NCBI GenBank assembly: GCA_963770485.1
Contig: CAVYPX010000019.1
Coordinates: forward strand, 20,335-84,334
Length of the DNA: 64,000 bases
Direction: 5' to 3'
Source: CAVVEC01 sp963770485
GTDB taxonomy: Bacteria; Acidobacteriota; Terriglobia; Terriglobales; Acidobacteriaceae
This document shows positions 1 to 8,082 of this stretch, piece by piece. Every line of letters starts with the position of its first letter. Position 1 is the stretch's first letter. The notes beneath the pieces were generated by a model. The model searched no databases, had not been told where the DNA came from, and saw only the letters and a list, made by a program, of their open reading frames with translations. The translations under genes were made by a program, and so were the position numbers.

Positions 1-208
1 GCCAGAGTATCTTGCGCCTTCGCGATTGAGAGATCGAGAGGCGTCTCCGTGTATCGGCCAGTGTTCCCTAACATTTACTATGTGTGCCGACAGGGCACGG
101 CTGCAACCCAGAGACGTGCATTCGACGAGATTCGTGACGCTCAGGTGGATCCGAGAAATTGCGGCCGCCGAGCCGTTCATCAACCAGCCTGAATGACAGG
201 AGTGAATC

Positions 209-367
209 ATGTCCGGAATCAATGGGGATAAATCCAGATTTCACCGGGAGCGCAAGCAGAAGATCGCGCGGCGGAAGCGTAATCGCGAATTGCTGAAGAG
301 TCTGGCAGAGCAAGGCAGAGCGGTTCCTGGTTCATCCGCTTCAAAGCCCAAGCCGGTGTCCGCATGA
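209..367 (+). CDS. small basic protein, unknown function
   Basis: A 52-residue protein starting at an ATG with a good AGGAG ribosome binding site 6 bases upstream. It is rich in Arg and Lys (RERKQKIARRKRNRELLKSL around residues 13-32), which suggests a basic helix that could contact nucleic acid or ribosomes, but no named domain is recognised. Its stop overlaps the start of the next gene in an ATGA arrangement (364-367), so translation is probably coupled to the receiver-like protein and then to the RRM protein. The role is unknown; the operon context hints at RNA-related regulation. That it is a real gene is supported by the RBS and the overlap. Confidence 0.6.
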   Translation: MSGINGDKSRFHRERKQKIARRKRNRELLKSLAEQGRAVPGSSASKPKPVSA

Positions 368-963
368 CTACGTCTATTCTTGCGTCACCGCTTTCCACAC
401 CCGTGCCGGGCATGCTCAAGAAAAAACGAGTTCTTCTGGTGGACACATCGCCAGCGAAACGCGATATGCGTGCCGAGATCATGCGAAAACTCGGTATGGA
501 GGTCGATTGTGCCGCCGATATCAGCGAAGCGCGTTCCTGGTGGCGGTCTGACTTGTACAACCTGGTGATCATCAGCGCGGAAAGTGAACTGGGCCGGGAC
601 AAGTTTTGTGAAGATGTCCGCGGCGCCACCCCACCCCAGCAACTCGCCTTTCTGGTAGGCAAACCTGAGTACCTTGCCGATTCGCCGAATGCGGACGGAG
701 CGGTTTCACTCGAGAAGGACGACCAAGCCCCTTTCGGGGACGTGAGTGCAACGCTTTCGGCCGATGCTTCTGGAGGTCTGCCTCAGCGCTGGGGAATCCT
801 GGAAGCCTGCCGGCGAATCTCCGCCGTCCGATCCGCAGCGAACGCTCGCTCGAAAGCAATACAGGAGACCCCCGCGCCACCACGGGATTGTGAAGTCCGG
901 CTGTCCAAGCGAACAACCGAGTCTCGGACCCTAGATGAGTTACTAAGAGAGGAAATGCAATGA
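364..963 (+). CDS. degenerate response-regulator receiver-like protein
   Basis: A 199-residue protein. Residues about 20-75 look like the first half of a CheY-type receiver: KKRVLLVDTSP (20-30) supplies a beta strand and an acidic residue, then a helix and the strand YNLVIIS (65-71). At the end of that strand, where the phospho-acceptor Asp normally lies, there is Ser71. The later receiver motifs (Thr/Ser and Lys) are not evident, and the C-terminal half is low in recognisable structure. It is therefore probably a non-phosphorylated pseudo-receiver. The start overlaps the previous gene (ATGA) and the stop overlaps the RRM gene (ATGA at 960-963). Met17 at 412 is an alternative start. The receiver assignment is tentative; coding status is well supported by the coupling. 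Confidence 0.65.
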   Translation: MTTSILASPLSTPVPGMLKKKRVLLVDTSPAKRDMRAEIMRKLGMEVDCAADISEARSWWRSDLYNLVIISAESELGRDKFCEDVRGATPPQQLAFLVGKPEYLADSPNADGAVSLEKDDQAPFGDVSATLSADASGGLPQRWGILEACRRISAVRSAANARSKAIQETPAPPRDCEVRLSKRTTESRTLDELLREEMQ

Positions 964-1310
964 AGAACCTTTACGTTGGCAATCTACCCCACAGTACCAC
1001 TGAGGCGGAACTGCGCACCGCATTCGAGGCACATGGCACGGTCGACAAAGTCAGCATCGTAACTGACCGGGAGACCGGCCGCGCGCGAGGTTTCGCATTT
1101 GTGGAAATGACCGATGCCGCTGAAGCCGACAAAGCCATTGCCGCATTGAACGGAACTGAATTGGGGGGACGCACGTTGACGATCAACGAAGCCAAGCCCA
1201 AGACCGACCGGCCAAGGAGCGGCGGACAACGCTTTGGCGGCGGTGGCGGCGGACGTGGACGCGATGATTATAAGGGTCACGCGCGCCAGCCCCGCGAGCC
1301 GCGCTGGTAA
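960..1310 (+). CDS. RRM-domain RNA-binding protein
   Basis: A 116-residue protein with one RNA recognition motif over residues 2-80. RNP2 is LYVGNL (4-9) and RNP1 is RGFAFVEM (43-50), with the aromatic residues that stack on RNA bases in place. The C-terminal tail (about 82-116) is rich in Gly and Arg (RFGGGGGGRGRDDY), as in glycine-rich RNA-binding proteins of cyanobacteria and other bacteria, which bind single-stranded RNA and are often linked to cold response. The role here is inferred from the family. It is the last gene of a three-gene unit with ATGA overlaps. Confidence 0.93.
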   Translation: MKNLYVGNLPHSTTEAELRTAFEAHGTVDKVSIVTDRETGRARGFAFVEMTDAAEADKAIAALNGTELGGRTLTINEAKPKTDRPRSGGQRFGGGGGGRGRDDYKGHARQPREPRW

Positions 1311-1393
1311 CTTTCCAATTACCCTCAAATCCGGGCCGGATGCACATTGCCGGTCAGCGATACGAACAGAACGAACATATTGGGAGACTGCGC

Positions 1394-1663
1394 ATGCCAC
1401 GAGGCCGATCAACGTTTACCAAGCGTCAGAAGGAACAAACGCGCCAACAGAGACAACGGGAAAAAGCAGAGCGCAGGACACAGCGCAAACAGGAGAAGCC
1501 GGAAGCCAGCGTGGACGAGATGCGCGAGTTGCGTGAACACGCGGAGGAACAGGCAGCTCTGTTTCGCGTCGGCTCCGACGAACCGGATTCTGTCGAACCA
1601 TCCACACCGCAAGGCAGCAAGGAAATTGGTCAGCAAACGCCGGCTGGGACGCTTCGGAACTAG
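1394..1663 (+). CDS. small charged protein, unknown function
   Basis: An 89-residue protein. The ATG at 1394 is preferred over an upstream in-frame ATG at 1340 because GGGAG lies just upstream and the sequence from MPRGRSTFTKRQKEQ has the character of a real N terminus. Residues 8-40 are dominated by Lys, Arg, Gln and Glu and should form a long charged helix; the second half is acidic and probably flexible. It follows the RRM operon after an 83-base gap. No enzymatic motif is seen. The N terminus resembles short conserved proteins of acidobacteria of unknown function (recollection, not a search). Confidence 0.55.
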   Translation: MPRGRSTFTKRQKEQTRQQRQREKAERRTQRKQEKPEASVDEMRELREHAEEQAALFRVGSDEPDSVEPSTPQGSKEIGQQTPAGTLRN

Positions 1664-1810
1664 TGTTCTAGCTGAACCGGAACTGACGGGCCAAAGCTAC
1701 TGAGATCAGGATGCGCTCCCCGGCGGGCACCTCTGTGCTTTTTACGCCACTTCTTTCCATCGCACGCTGGTGGTATCGTTGCCTTATACCTACTCTTGGG
1801 ATGAAAGTCT

Positions 1811-3259
1811 TTGCCGCGTAATGGTCCCGAACTTGTCGGTTTCTTATTGCTCACGGGTTTTCTGGCTGCACCCGGGGCGGCACAGTCAAGCCCGCAACTT
1901 CTGGCCAGCACGGAACCGCCGCAAACGGTCATAGCGATTGTCCGCGCTGTACAGGTTTTCCCGGGACCGGACGGGCCAGCGGTAGAAATCCTCTCCAGTC
2001 GTCCAATTGTGCCTGCCATAAGCAAATTGGAGAATCCGCCGCGCCTGGCGATTGATCTCCCCAATGCGCGCCTGGCTTCGAATAAGAGACGAATCGACTT
2101 TCGCAGTGAGCAGATCAGCGGAGTCCGGGTGGACCAGTATCAGAAGATCCCCCCGATTACCCGCGTGGTCGTGGATCTGATCAAGCCCAGCGGGTATACC
2201 TGGGACGCCGCCGGCAATCGCCTGATGATTCGACTGCGCCCGCTGGACGATGCTGCTGCGAAGCCGCCTTCGGTCCCCACATTTGTGCAAGGCGTCCAGC
2301 CCGCTGCCGTTCCCGTGAGTCCGGGTTCATCGGGCGCGGTGGTCTTGGCGGGCAGCCGTGTAGCCACAGGATCCTCGGTGACGGCAGGATCGGATACCGC
2401 CATCCTGCGTCTGGGACGAGGAGGCGAGGTGCGCGTCTGTCCGGGAACGACGGTCTCGGTGACTTCGTCGCAAAGCGGCCGCGCCCTCATGTTGGGTATG
2501 AGTACCGGAGCCTTGGAAGCGCACTACAATCTGGACGCTTCGGCGGACTCCATCCTGACGCCGGACTTTCGTATCCTGCTGGCGGGCCCCGGCGAGTTCC
2601 ATTACGCAGTCAGCGCCGATTCGCGCGGCAACACTTGCATTCGTGCACTGCCCGGCAATACCGCCTCGGTCATCGTTTCGGAACTGCTGGGAGACGGCAC
2701 GTATCAGGTGAAGCCGAGCGAGCAAATCGTCTTTCATTCCGGACGGCTGAACCTGCTGGACACGGCTGTCCCGGCAAGTTGCGGTTGCCCTGCTCCTGCA
2801 GTGCCCGTGATGCGGACTTCCGTGGCGACGGGGGGCACAGTGCCGGAAGCGAAGTTGCCTGCGAGCATACCTTTAGCAGGTCCCGGGGACGAAGTGAAGC
2901 CACTACCGTCAGCGGCGCCGGCTGCCAGGCCGCCGTCTAACGCTCCAACGTCCGGCGCCTCGGTTCCCGCGCAGGTTGCGCTGTCTGTGGCTTCACCCGA
3001 GACCGCTGCGCTGCCGCCGTCTAAACCGAACGATGTTCACGTGCAGGTGGAAGCGCCCTTCGTCTTTCGGGCTCAAGATCTGCGTATCAATGACCCACCG
3101 CCTGCTCCGACTCGCGAAGCCGAGCGTCTGCCGGTGCTTCTGCGGGCGAACGCACGTCCAGCGTCTTTCCAGATTGCGGTTCTTCCGCCGCCGGCGCGGC
3201 CGCAACATCACGGCTTCTTCGGAAAAATGAAGAGCGTCCTTGTAGCGATATTCGGTTGA
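1811..3259 (+). CDS. secreted AMIN-domain protein
   Basis: A 482-residue protein with a TTG start and an N-terminal hydrophobic signal segment (residues 8-24, GFLLLTGFLAAPGAA). Residues about 42-135 fit an AMIN domain: alternating strands around GPAVEILSSRPIVPAI, PPRLAIDLPNARL and TRVVVDLIKPSGY. AMIN domains target periplasmic proteins to peptidoglycan or secretion complexes. The middle (about 190-325) is Gly/Ser-rich with a FecR-like run of strands. The rest is Pro/Ala-rich and ends in a hydrophobic segment (KMKSVLVAIFG). No amidase or secretin domain follows the AMIN region. The start codon is uncertain; no better in-frame start is present. Confidence 0.8.
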   Translation: MPRNGPELVGFLLLTGFLAAPGAAQSSPQLLASTEPPQTVIAIVRAVQVFPGPDGPAVEILSSRPIVPAISKLENPPRLAIDLPNARLASNKRRIDFRSEQISGVRVDQYQKIPPITRVVVDLIKPSGYTWDAAGNRLMIRLRPLDDAAAKPPSVPTFVQGVQPAAVPVSPGSSGAVVLAGSRVATGSSVTAGSDTAILRLGRGGEVRVCPGTTVSVTSSQSGRALMLGMSTGALEAHYNLDASADSILTPDFRILLAGPGEFHYAVSADSRGNTCIRALPGNTASVIVSELLGDGTYQVKPSEQIVFHSGRLNLLDTAVPASCGCPAPAVPVMRTSVATGGTVPEAKLPASIPLAGPGDEVKPLPSAAPAARPPSNAPTSGASVPAQVALSVASPETAALPPSKPNDVHVQVEAPFVFRAQDLRINDPPPAPTREAERLPVLLRANARPASFQIAVLPPPARPQHHGFFGKMKSVLVAIFG

Positions 3260-3468
3260 TGGTGAATTCGCACCCGGAATGCCCTCCGTGGTTTGCGGTC
3301 AGGTATTTTGCCTATGAGTCGTGTCCCGCAACCTCGCTGCATCAGGTCGGAGCTGTCACCTGAGCAAAGCGAAGAAGCTATGCATTACGAGCTAAATCTC
3401 TTCCCGGCCTGAATGCCGGTCAGGTGACATTCCAGAAATCGGCACGAAGTATACGAGCCGGGGCCGGC

Positions 3469-3762
3469 TCACCTGTTCCGTATACCCTTGGTGAGCGGAC
3501 TGACTCGATCGCGGAGTTCTTCCGCCAGTTCCGCGCCACGTTCCAGAACTTCCTCGGTGGCTTCTTTGGCGTCTTCTTTCCAATCGTCCAACGTCTCGCG
3601 CGCATCCTCGTAGCGGCGGCGCAGCTCTTTCCGCATCTGCTTGCCGGGCTTGGGGGCAAACAGCAATCCAATCAGCGCGCCCGCTCCCAACCCAATCAGC
3701 AGAAAAATAACGGCGGTTCCTACCTGTCCCGCCGCCGACGCCTCATATTTTCCTTCGCGCAT
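3469..3762 (-). CDS. YtxH-domain membrane protein
   Basis: A 97-residue protein with one transmembrane helix at about 14-36 (AVIFLLIGLGAGALIGLLFA) followed directly by KPGKQMRKEL, the usual signature of the YtxH/general stress family, and a long amphipathic charged helix to the C terminus. Family members are small membrane proteins of poorly defined stress-related function. It is transcribed divergently from efp. Just beyond its stop is a dyad, GAGCCGG-GG-CCGGCTC (about 3458-3473), which could form a tight stem but has no T run. Confidence 0.85.
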   Translation of the reverse strand: MREGKYEASAAGQVGTAVIFLLIGLGAGALIGLLFAPKPGKQMRKELRRRYEDARETLDDWKEDAKEATEEVLERGAELAEELRDRVSPLTKGIRNR

Positions 3763-3885
3763 AAAAGCACCTCACTCGGAATGAATTCTTGCAGCTTGGA
3801 TTCGCCCCTTCCATTTTAGCTGTCTGACGGCGTCGTGCCGGACGCAATTTTCGCTGGCCGGCTCCCCTATTTCCCATATTCGCTC

Positions 3886-3915
3886 AAGTCCTGTAAAATA
3901 AGGACTTTGAGTCCT
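3886..3915. promoter_or_regulatory. inverted repeat with third half-site upstream of efp
   Basis: AAGTCCT (3886-3892) and AGGACTT (3901-3907) form a perfect 7-base inverted repeat around GTAAAATA, which contains a -10-like TAAAAT at 3894-3899. A further AGTCCT lies at 3910-3915. The dyad could be an operator over the efp promoter or an RNA hairpin in the leader. No matching -35 was seen. Confidence 0.35.
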
Positions 3916-3984
3916 GTGTCTGGCGGAAAATGTGGCCTGCCCGCGTCCGCCGGCTACCCGCAATTAAAGGAGATTTTTCGAGCA

Positions 3985-4545
3985 ATGGCTATTCCCGCCA
4001 CCCAGCTACGTCCCGGAATGATTATCAAACACAACAATGATCTGCATTCGGTTTTCAGCGTGGAGCATCGCACCCCGGGCAATCTGCGTGCCTTCATTCA
4101 GGCCAAACTGCGCAACCTGCGCACCGGCGCAATGTTCGAGCATCGCTTCCGTTCTCCCGATCCTATCGAAAAGATCAACGTGGACGAGCAGGAAATGGAG
4201 TTCTTGTACGCCGACGGCGACAGCTACTACTTCATGGACACTACCAACTTCGAGCAGACTCATCTCACCAAGGAAATTCTGGGCGATGCCGTCGATTACC
4301 TTACCGCGAACTTGCAGATCAAAGTGGAATTTTTCGACGGCAAGGCAGTCGGAATTGAACTGCCGCAAACCGTGGAGTTGACGGTGGTCGAGACTGAGCC
4401 AGGACTGAAGAGCGCGACCGCTTCCAGCGTCACCAAGGCCGCGAAGACGGAAACCGGGCTCGTGGTGCAGGTGCCGCCCTTCATCAACGAAGGCGAAAGA
4501 ATTCGTGTGGACACCGCCGAAGGCGTGTATCTGTCGCGAGCATAG
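3985..4545 (+). CDS. efp: translation elongation factor P
   Basis: A 186-residue protein with the three beta-barrel domains of EF-P, which binds between the ribosomal P and E sites and relieves stalling at polyproline. The ATG at 3985 is chosen because AAAGGAGA lies upstream and MAIPATQLRPGMII matches the EF-P N terminus; the frame is open further upstream without support. The C-terminal OB domain has TGLVVQVPPFINEGERIRVDT. In the domain I loop the sequence is RTPGNLRAF (29-37), with Asn33 where E. coli has the modified Lys34 and Pseudomonas-type EF-P a rhamnosylated Arg. No epmA/epmB or earP gene is in this window. Downstream are acylphosphatase and apt. Confidence 0.97.
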   Translation: MAIPATQLRPGMIIKHNNDLHSVFSVEHRTPGNLRAFIQAKLRNLRTGAMFEHRFRSPDPIEKINVDEQEMEFLYADGDSYYFMDTTNFEQTHLTKEILGDAVDYLTANLQIKVEFFDGKAVGIELPQTVELTVVETEPGLKSATASSVTKAAKTETGLVVQVPPFINEGERIRVDTAEGVYLSRA

Positions 4546-4557
4546 AGAATGCGTTCT

Positions 4558-4771
4558 TGTCACTCTGAAGTGATGCGATTCGCTGGCGAATCGCATGGCG
4601 GAGTCGAAGCATCCCTACAGTGTCGGGCTGGCGTCGTAGGCCTGAAGGCGTTCTTTCTGGAGCCCATGGTGGGAATTCCCTGTAGGGATTTGTCGCAGGT
4701 GTTTCGCAATAGGGATCCTTCGACTCCGTAGCTGCTTCGCTTCGCGAAGCGGCGACTACGCTCAGGATGAC
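4558..4771. repeat. dispersed palindromic repeat (TCATCCTGAGCG family)
   Basis: Fills the efp to acylphosphatase gap. It begins TGTCACTCTGAAG and ends with the inverted counterpart CGCTCAGGATGAC. Internal hairpins include GCGATTCGC-TG-GCGAATCGC and GCTTCGC-TTC-GCGAAGC, and GGATCCTTCGACTCCG is shared with copies at 9231 and 50813. No coding. Confidence 0.75.
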
Positions 4772-4788
4772 GATTGTATAGTGGGAAA

Positions 4789-5088
4789 ATGGCCACAACT
4801 GAAAAGGCAATCGAAGCTCGCCGCTTTGTGGTCCGCGGCCGGGTCCAGGGCGTGGGGTTTCGCTGGTTCGTCGAGCGTGAGGCGCATATCCTGGGCATTG
4901 CGGGATGGGTGCGCAACAATTCCGATAGCAGCGTGGAAGTGATGGCCATGGGTACCCGCGATCAACTCGCCGGATTGCGGTCGCGGCTGCGGGATGGTCC
5001 GCGTGCCGCCCGCGTGGATGATGTGGAGGAATTCGAAACCAGGCCGGTCGCCGGCCTTAGTACTTTTCGCATTGAAGGAGCCTGGTAA
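4789..5088 (+). CDS. acylphosphatase
   Basis: A 99-residue protein covering a full acylphosphatase domain, which hydrolyses the carboxyl-phosphate bond of acyl phosphates. The signature GRVQGVGFRWFVEREA is at residues 17-32, with catalytic Arg25, and GWVRNNSDSSVEV at 39-51 carries the catalytic Asn43. The start is the ATG at 4789; an in-frame TTG at 4774 lies inside the repeat and is less likely. The stop at 5086-5088 directly abuts the apt start, so the two are probably co-transcribed and translationally coupled. Gene symbol left empty because naming differs among taxa. Confidence 0.95.
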   Translation: MATTEKAIEARRFVVRGRVQGVGFRWFVEREAHILGIAGWVRNNSDSSVEVMAMGTRDQLAGLRSRLRDGPRAARVDDVEEFETRPVAGLSTFRIEGAW

Positions 5089-5649
5089 ATGTCAACGAAC
5101 GTAGCTCCCATTAAGCCGCGCCTGAACTGTGAGCCGCTGAAAAAGCTCATCCGCGAGGTTCCCGACTTCCCGAAAAAAGGGATTTTGTTTTACGACATCA
5201 CGACCCTGCTGAAAGACAAGCGCGGGTTCGCCATGCTGATCGACGCGCTTGCGGAACAGTATCTCGACCGGAAAGTCGATCTGGTGCTGGGGATGGAGGC
5301 AAGGGGTTTCATCTTTGCTCCGGCGCTGGCCTATCGTCTCAACGCCGGTTTTGTCCCCGTGCGCAAACCCGGCAAACTTCCTGCTGAAACCACCCGCTAC
5401 GACTATGTCCTGGAATATGGAACGAATACGCTGGAAGTTCACCGGGACGCGATCCAGCCAGGACAGCGGGTCATTATCGTGGACGACCTCCTGGCGACAG
5501 GCGGAACCGCGCAAGCTACCACTAAACTGGCGACTACATTAGGCGCAGAGATTGCCGGGCTAGGGTTCGTCGTAGAACTCGACTTCCTGAAGGGACGCGA
5601 CAAGCTCAAGGAATACGACGTCTTCTCGCTACTGCACTACGAGAAGTAG
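5089..5649 (+). CDS. apt: adenine phosphoribosyltransferase
   Basis: A 186-residue type I phosphoribosyltransferase that makes AMP from adenine and PRPP in purine salvage. The N terminus has LKKLIREVPDFPKKGILFYDITTLL, typical of APRT, followed by VLGMEARGFIFAPALAYRL. The PRPP-binding motif VIIVDDLLATGGTAQA is near residue 130. Length and order match the family. It starts immediately after the acylphosphatase stop. Confidence 0.97.
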   Translation: MSTNVAPIKPRLNCEPLKKLIREVPDFPKKGILFYDITTLLKDKRGFAMLIDALAEQYLDRKVDLVLGMEARGFIFAPALAYRLNAGFVPVRKPGKLPAETTRYDYVLEYGTNTLEVHRDAIQPGQRVIIVDDLLATGGTAQATTKLATTLGAEIAGLGFVVELDFLKGRDKLKEYDVFSLLHYEK

Positions 5650-5689
5650 GAACTACTCTGCGTGCTTCGTGTTTTGCCGATTGGCGATC

Positions 5690-5944
5690 TTACCTCAAGA
5701 GATGCGAGAGCGCGATTCCTACCAGGGTCCAGCCGCCCGCACTGACCAGCAGCGCTATCGCAAGTCCCAGAGCCCTGCCCCAAATCCGACGCACTTGCGT
5801 CGGCCTGAGTCGTTCCACGGCCGGAGCGTATTCGGAGATGAAAACGTCCCGCCAGCGGTCGGCTCGGCGCATTCGCGAAATGCTCATGGGTCTTGGAAGT
5901 TCCCAGTTCATGCTCATACCATGTGAGATGCCGGGTTTCCACAA
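5690..5944 (-). CDS. small single-pass membrane protein, unknown
   Basis: An 84-residue reading frame with an Arg-rich N-terminal two thirds and one clear transmembrane helix at the C terminus (about 60-82, LGLAIALLVSAGGWTLVGIAL). The TTG at 5944 has AAGGG about 6 bases upstream; ATGs at 5917 and 5911 are alternatives with weaker sites. It lies between apt (opposite strand) and another small unknown gene. Possible C-tail-anchored protein, but no family is recognised and coding is only moderately supported. Confidence 0.4.
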   Translation of the reverse strand: MWKPGISHGMSMNWELPRPMSISRMRRADRWRDVFISEYAPAVERLRPTQVRRIWGRALGLAIALLVSAGGWTLVGIALSHLLR

Positions 5945-6031
5945 TAGTTACCCTTCAGTCGTAATGGCTTTGTAAAACCTACGTGACAATTCCTGTGCTG
6001 TGAGCGGTTTTCGGGGACCGTCAATACGGCT

Positions 6032-6304
6032 TCAGCGTGGTATTTTGTCAGCGTCGGCCACCGCCAGTTGACCCGCCTTCGGCAGATAGCTTTTGCGCCG
6101 GAACCAGTCCTCCATCGCTTCTTTCAACTGATCGATGGGGACGTTCGTCCCAATTTCCATCAGGCCATCCGCTACGGGCAGGGTGTCGTCAAAGAGACTG
6201 GCGTTGGTAAAGTTCCGCATGGAGAAGCTGTCCAGCCATTTCAGCGGGCAGGGATGACGCTGGCCGTTTTCTTCGTACTCCACGCGGATCTTGCGGGCGA
6301 ACAT
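6032..6304 (-). CDS. conserved-looking hypothetical protein
   Basis: A 90-residue soluble protein starting at ATG 6304. It begins MFARKIRVEYEENGQRH, a beta-rich stretch, followed by a helical half with DQLKEAMEDWFRRKSYL. No signal peptide, membrane segment or catalytic motif. Composition and codon use are like neighbouring genes. Immediately upstream lies a copy of the ACCACAGAGGACAC repeat. Function unknown. Confidence 0.55.
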   Translation of the reverse strand: MFARKIRVEYEENGQRHPCPLKWLDSFSMRNFTNASLFDDTLPVADGLMEIGTNVPIDQLKEAMEDWFRRKSYLPKAGQLAVADADKIPR

Positions 6305-6313
6305 GGATCTGAT

Positions 6314-6348
6314 TTAACCACAGAGGACACGGAGAACGCAGAGGAACG
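6314..6348. repeat. ACCACAGAGGACAC-family dispersed repeat
   Basis: TTAACCACAGAGGACACGGA followed by GAACGCAGAGGAACG. It is one of at least seven copies of the same purine-rich motif in this window (6314, 34955, 37112, 37220, 39139, 57407, 58321). It lies between the HU-like gene and the small gene 6032-6304. Confidence 0.7.
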
Positions 6349-6384
6349 ACCGTCGCTTCGCGGCCGAGGGGCGTTGCGCAGTTA

Positions 6385-6711
6385 CTACTGCACGGGTGGC
6401 GGAGGCGCGGCTGAGGCTGCTGCCGGCTCGCTGACCCCTGTGTTCACCAGATCCTTCAGCTCCTTGCTGGGCTTGAAGAAAGGGATTTTCTTGGCGGGGA
6501 CTTCCACCCGTTCGCCGGTCTTCGGGTTACGGCCTACACGCGGTTTGCGCTGCCGGGTGCGGAAGCTGCCAAAGCCGCGAATCTCGATTTTGTCGCCCAC
6601 GCGAAGCGAGCGCACAATACTGTCGAAAATGGTCTCGACGATGACTTCACTGTCTTTGCGTGTCAACTCCGCCAGCCGGGAGACTTCGTCGATCAGATCC
6701 GCTTTTGTCAT
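6385..6711 (-). CDS. HU/IHF-family DNA-binding protein
   Basis: A 108-residue histone-like protein. Residues 1-92 span the family: MTKADLIDEVSRLAELTRKD at the start, the beta-arm signature IEIRGFGSFRTRQRKPRVGRNPKTGE, and FFKPSKELKDLVN at the end of the domain. Such proteins dimerise and bend DNA. EIRGFGSF and the length are slightly closer to IHF beta than to HU. The C-terminal tail (93-108) is Ala/Pro-rich and extra to the core. Confidence 0.95.
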   Translation of the reverse strand: MTKADLIDEVSRLAELTRKDSEVIVETIFDSIVRSLRVGDKIEIRGFGSFRTRQRKPRVGRNPKTGERVEVPAKKIPFFKPSKELKDLVNTGVSEPAAASAAPPPPVQ

Positions 6712-6962
6712 ACGCCTCTTCGCTCCGTCGAAGTGATCTTTCGTTGCGGTGGCTTATCGTTGGGTCGGTGCTCCCGAGCCACATCGGGCCTGCATAACCT
6801 TCTCAAATTTCAGGGGTTGTGCGCAAGTAGCATTTTTTGTTGGGCCCAGCCCAGACTTCAGTTGCCGAAGAACCTCACCCCAGGCAAGTCTTTTGCCCGG
6901 GCTGGACCTTGCCCTGGACACAGTCGAGGGAGGCCTGCGCCCACATTCTGAAATCGTTTCGG

Positions 6963-8036
6963 CTAACCCCCATTGGCAGTCTGGCTTTGGGCATCGTATC
7001 TCGCCATTGCCATATCCACAATTTCGCCGATCAGTTGCGTGTAGCTTCGGCCGGAGGCCTTGGCGGCCATGGCAAATTCATGTTTGCTCGAAAGCCAGGG
7101 ATTGGGATTGGCCTCGATCACATACACCTCGCCTTTGGGGGTAAGGCGCATGTCAATCCGGCCGTAGTCGCGCAACTTGACGGCCTGATACGCTGCCAAC
7201 CCGACCTCTTGCAGACGGGAAACGGTGTCCTCGTCAAGATCGGTGACCAGGTCCGATTTGGTTAGTTTATGGGCTTGAGTATCCTTTTCAAACTTCACGT
7301 CGTAACTGGCGATCTTGGGAGTGCCCTTGGGCAGCCGCGAGAGGTCAAGTTCGACCAGCGGTAGCGCCTGCGCCTGCTCGTAGCTGCCCAGGATGGCGCT
7401 GTAGATCTCCCGTCCTTCGATGTATTCCTCAATCAGGGCAGGAGAATCAAACTCATTCTGGATGTATTCCACGCGTTCCATCAGTTCTTTGATACTGTTT
7501 ACCACCGCATCCGCGTTAATGCCGATCGAGCCATCTTCGGAGATGGGCTTCACGATCAGCGGGAAGGAAATGTCGTGGGCGTGCTCAATCCGGCCACGAT
7601 AGGAGGTCGCGAAATACGGGGTCTTGATTCCGTGGAAAGCGAACATCTTCTTCGCCGTCGCCTTATCCTGCGCCAGGAAATGCGCGTGCGGACCTCCGCC
7701 CGTATAGGGCATTCCCAGCAGGTCGAGGTAGGCCGCGATGTTCATGTCCTTGGTATCGTCGCCGGCAAACGACTCGGTCAGATTGAACACCAGATCGGCT
7801 CCGCACTTGGCCAAAGTGTTCAGGCACTGCGGGCTGCCGTCCAGCACTTGATAGAAAGGCCGGTGGCCGAGCTTTTCCAGAGCCTCGAAGATTTCTTCCC
7901 GGTCTTCTTTCTCCCGCTTCGTCTTGCTCAGCGGCTTCTTCTTCCGCGCGGTCGCCTTTTCCGCGACCTCCGCGGCCGCCGGATCGTCTTGCCAAACGTC
8001 GTAAAGAATGGCGACTTTCAAATTGGCGCTAGTCAT
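6963..8036 (-). CDS. ATP-grasp ligase, D-alanine--D-alanine ligase-like
   Basis: A 357-residue ATP-grasp enzyme. After an N-terminal Rossmann-like part (KVAILYDVW) with an insert of charged residues (about 22-48), it has the Ddl-like NLTESFAGDDTKDMNIAAYLDLLGMPYTG, the ATP-binding FPLIVKPISEDGSIGI and IEEYIEGREIYSAILG, and the metal-binding C-terminal DYGRIDMRLTPKGEVYVIEANPNPWL. The family joins a carboxylate to an amine with ATP. The substrate is unlikely to be D-Ala-D-Ala specifically: the insert and the lack of neighbouring mur genes argue against calling it ddl. It lies 46 bases downstream of a zinc metallopeptidase on the same strand, which suggests a paired role in making and cutting a peptide or amide bond. 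Confidence 0.85.
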   Translation of the reverse strand: MTSANLKVAILYDVWQDDPAAAEVAEKATARKKKPLSKTKREKEDREEIFEALEKLGHRPFYQVLDGSPQCLNTLAKCGADLVFNLTESFAGDDTKDMNIAAYLDLLGMPYTGGGPHAHFLAQDKATAKKMFAFHGIKTPYFATSYRGRIEHAHDISFPLIVKPISEDGSIGINADAVVNSIKELMERVEYIQNEFDSPALIEEYIEGREIYSAILGSYEQAQALPLVELDLSRLPKGTPKIASYDVKFEKDTQAHKLTKSDLVTDLDEDTVSRLQEVGLAAYQAVKLRDYGRIDMRLTPKGEVYVIEANPNPWLSSKHEFAMAAKASGRSYTQLIGEIVDMAMARYDAQSQTANGG

Positions 8037-8082
8037 CGTCGGTGCGCCCTCCTGCTGCTTACAACCTGTGTCGTATTCTGTC

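Noticed and set aside
6963..8036. Gene symbol ddl
   Set aside because: The ATP-grasp core fits, but a charged insert and the metallopeptidase partner argue for another substrate.
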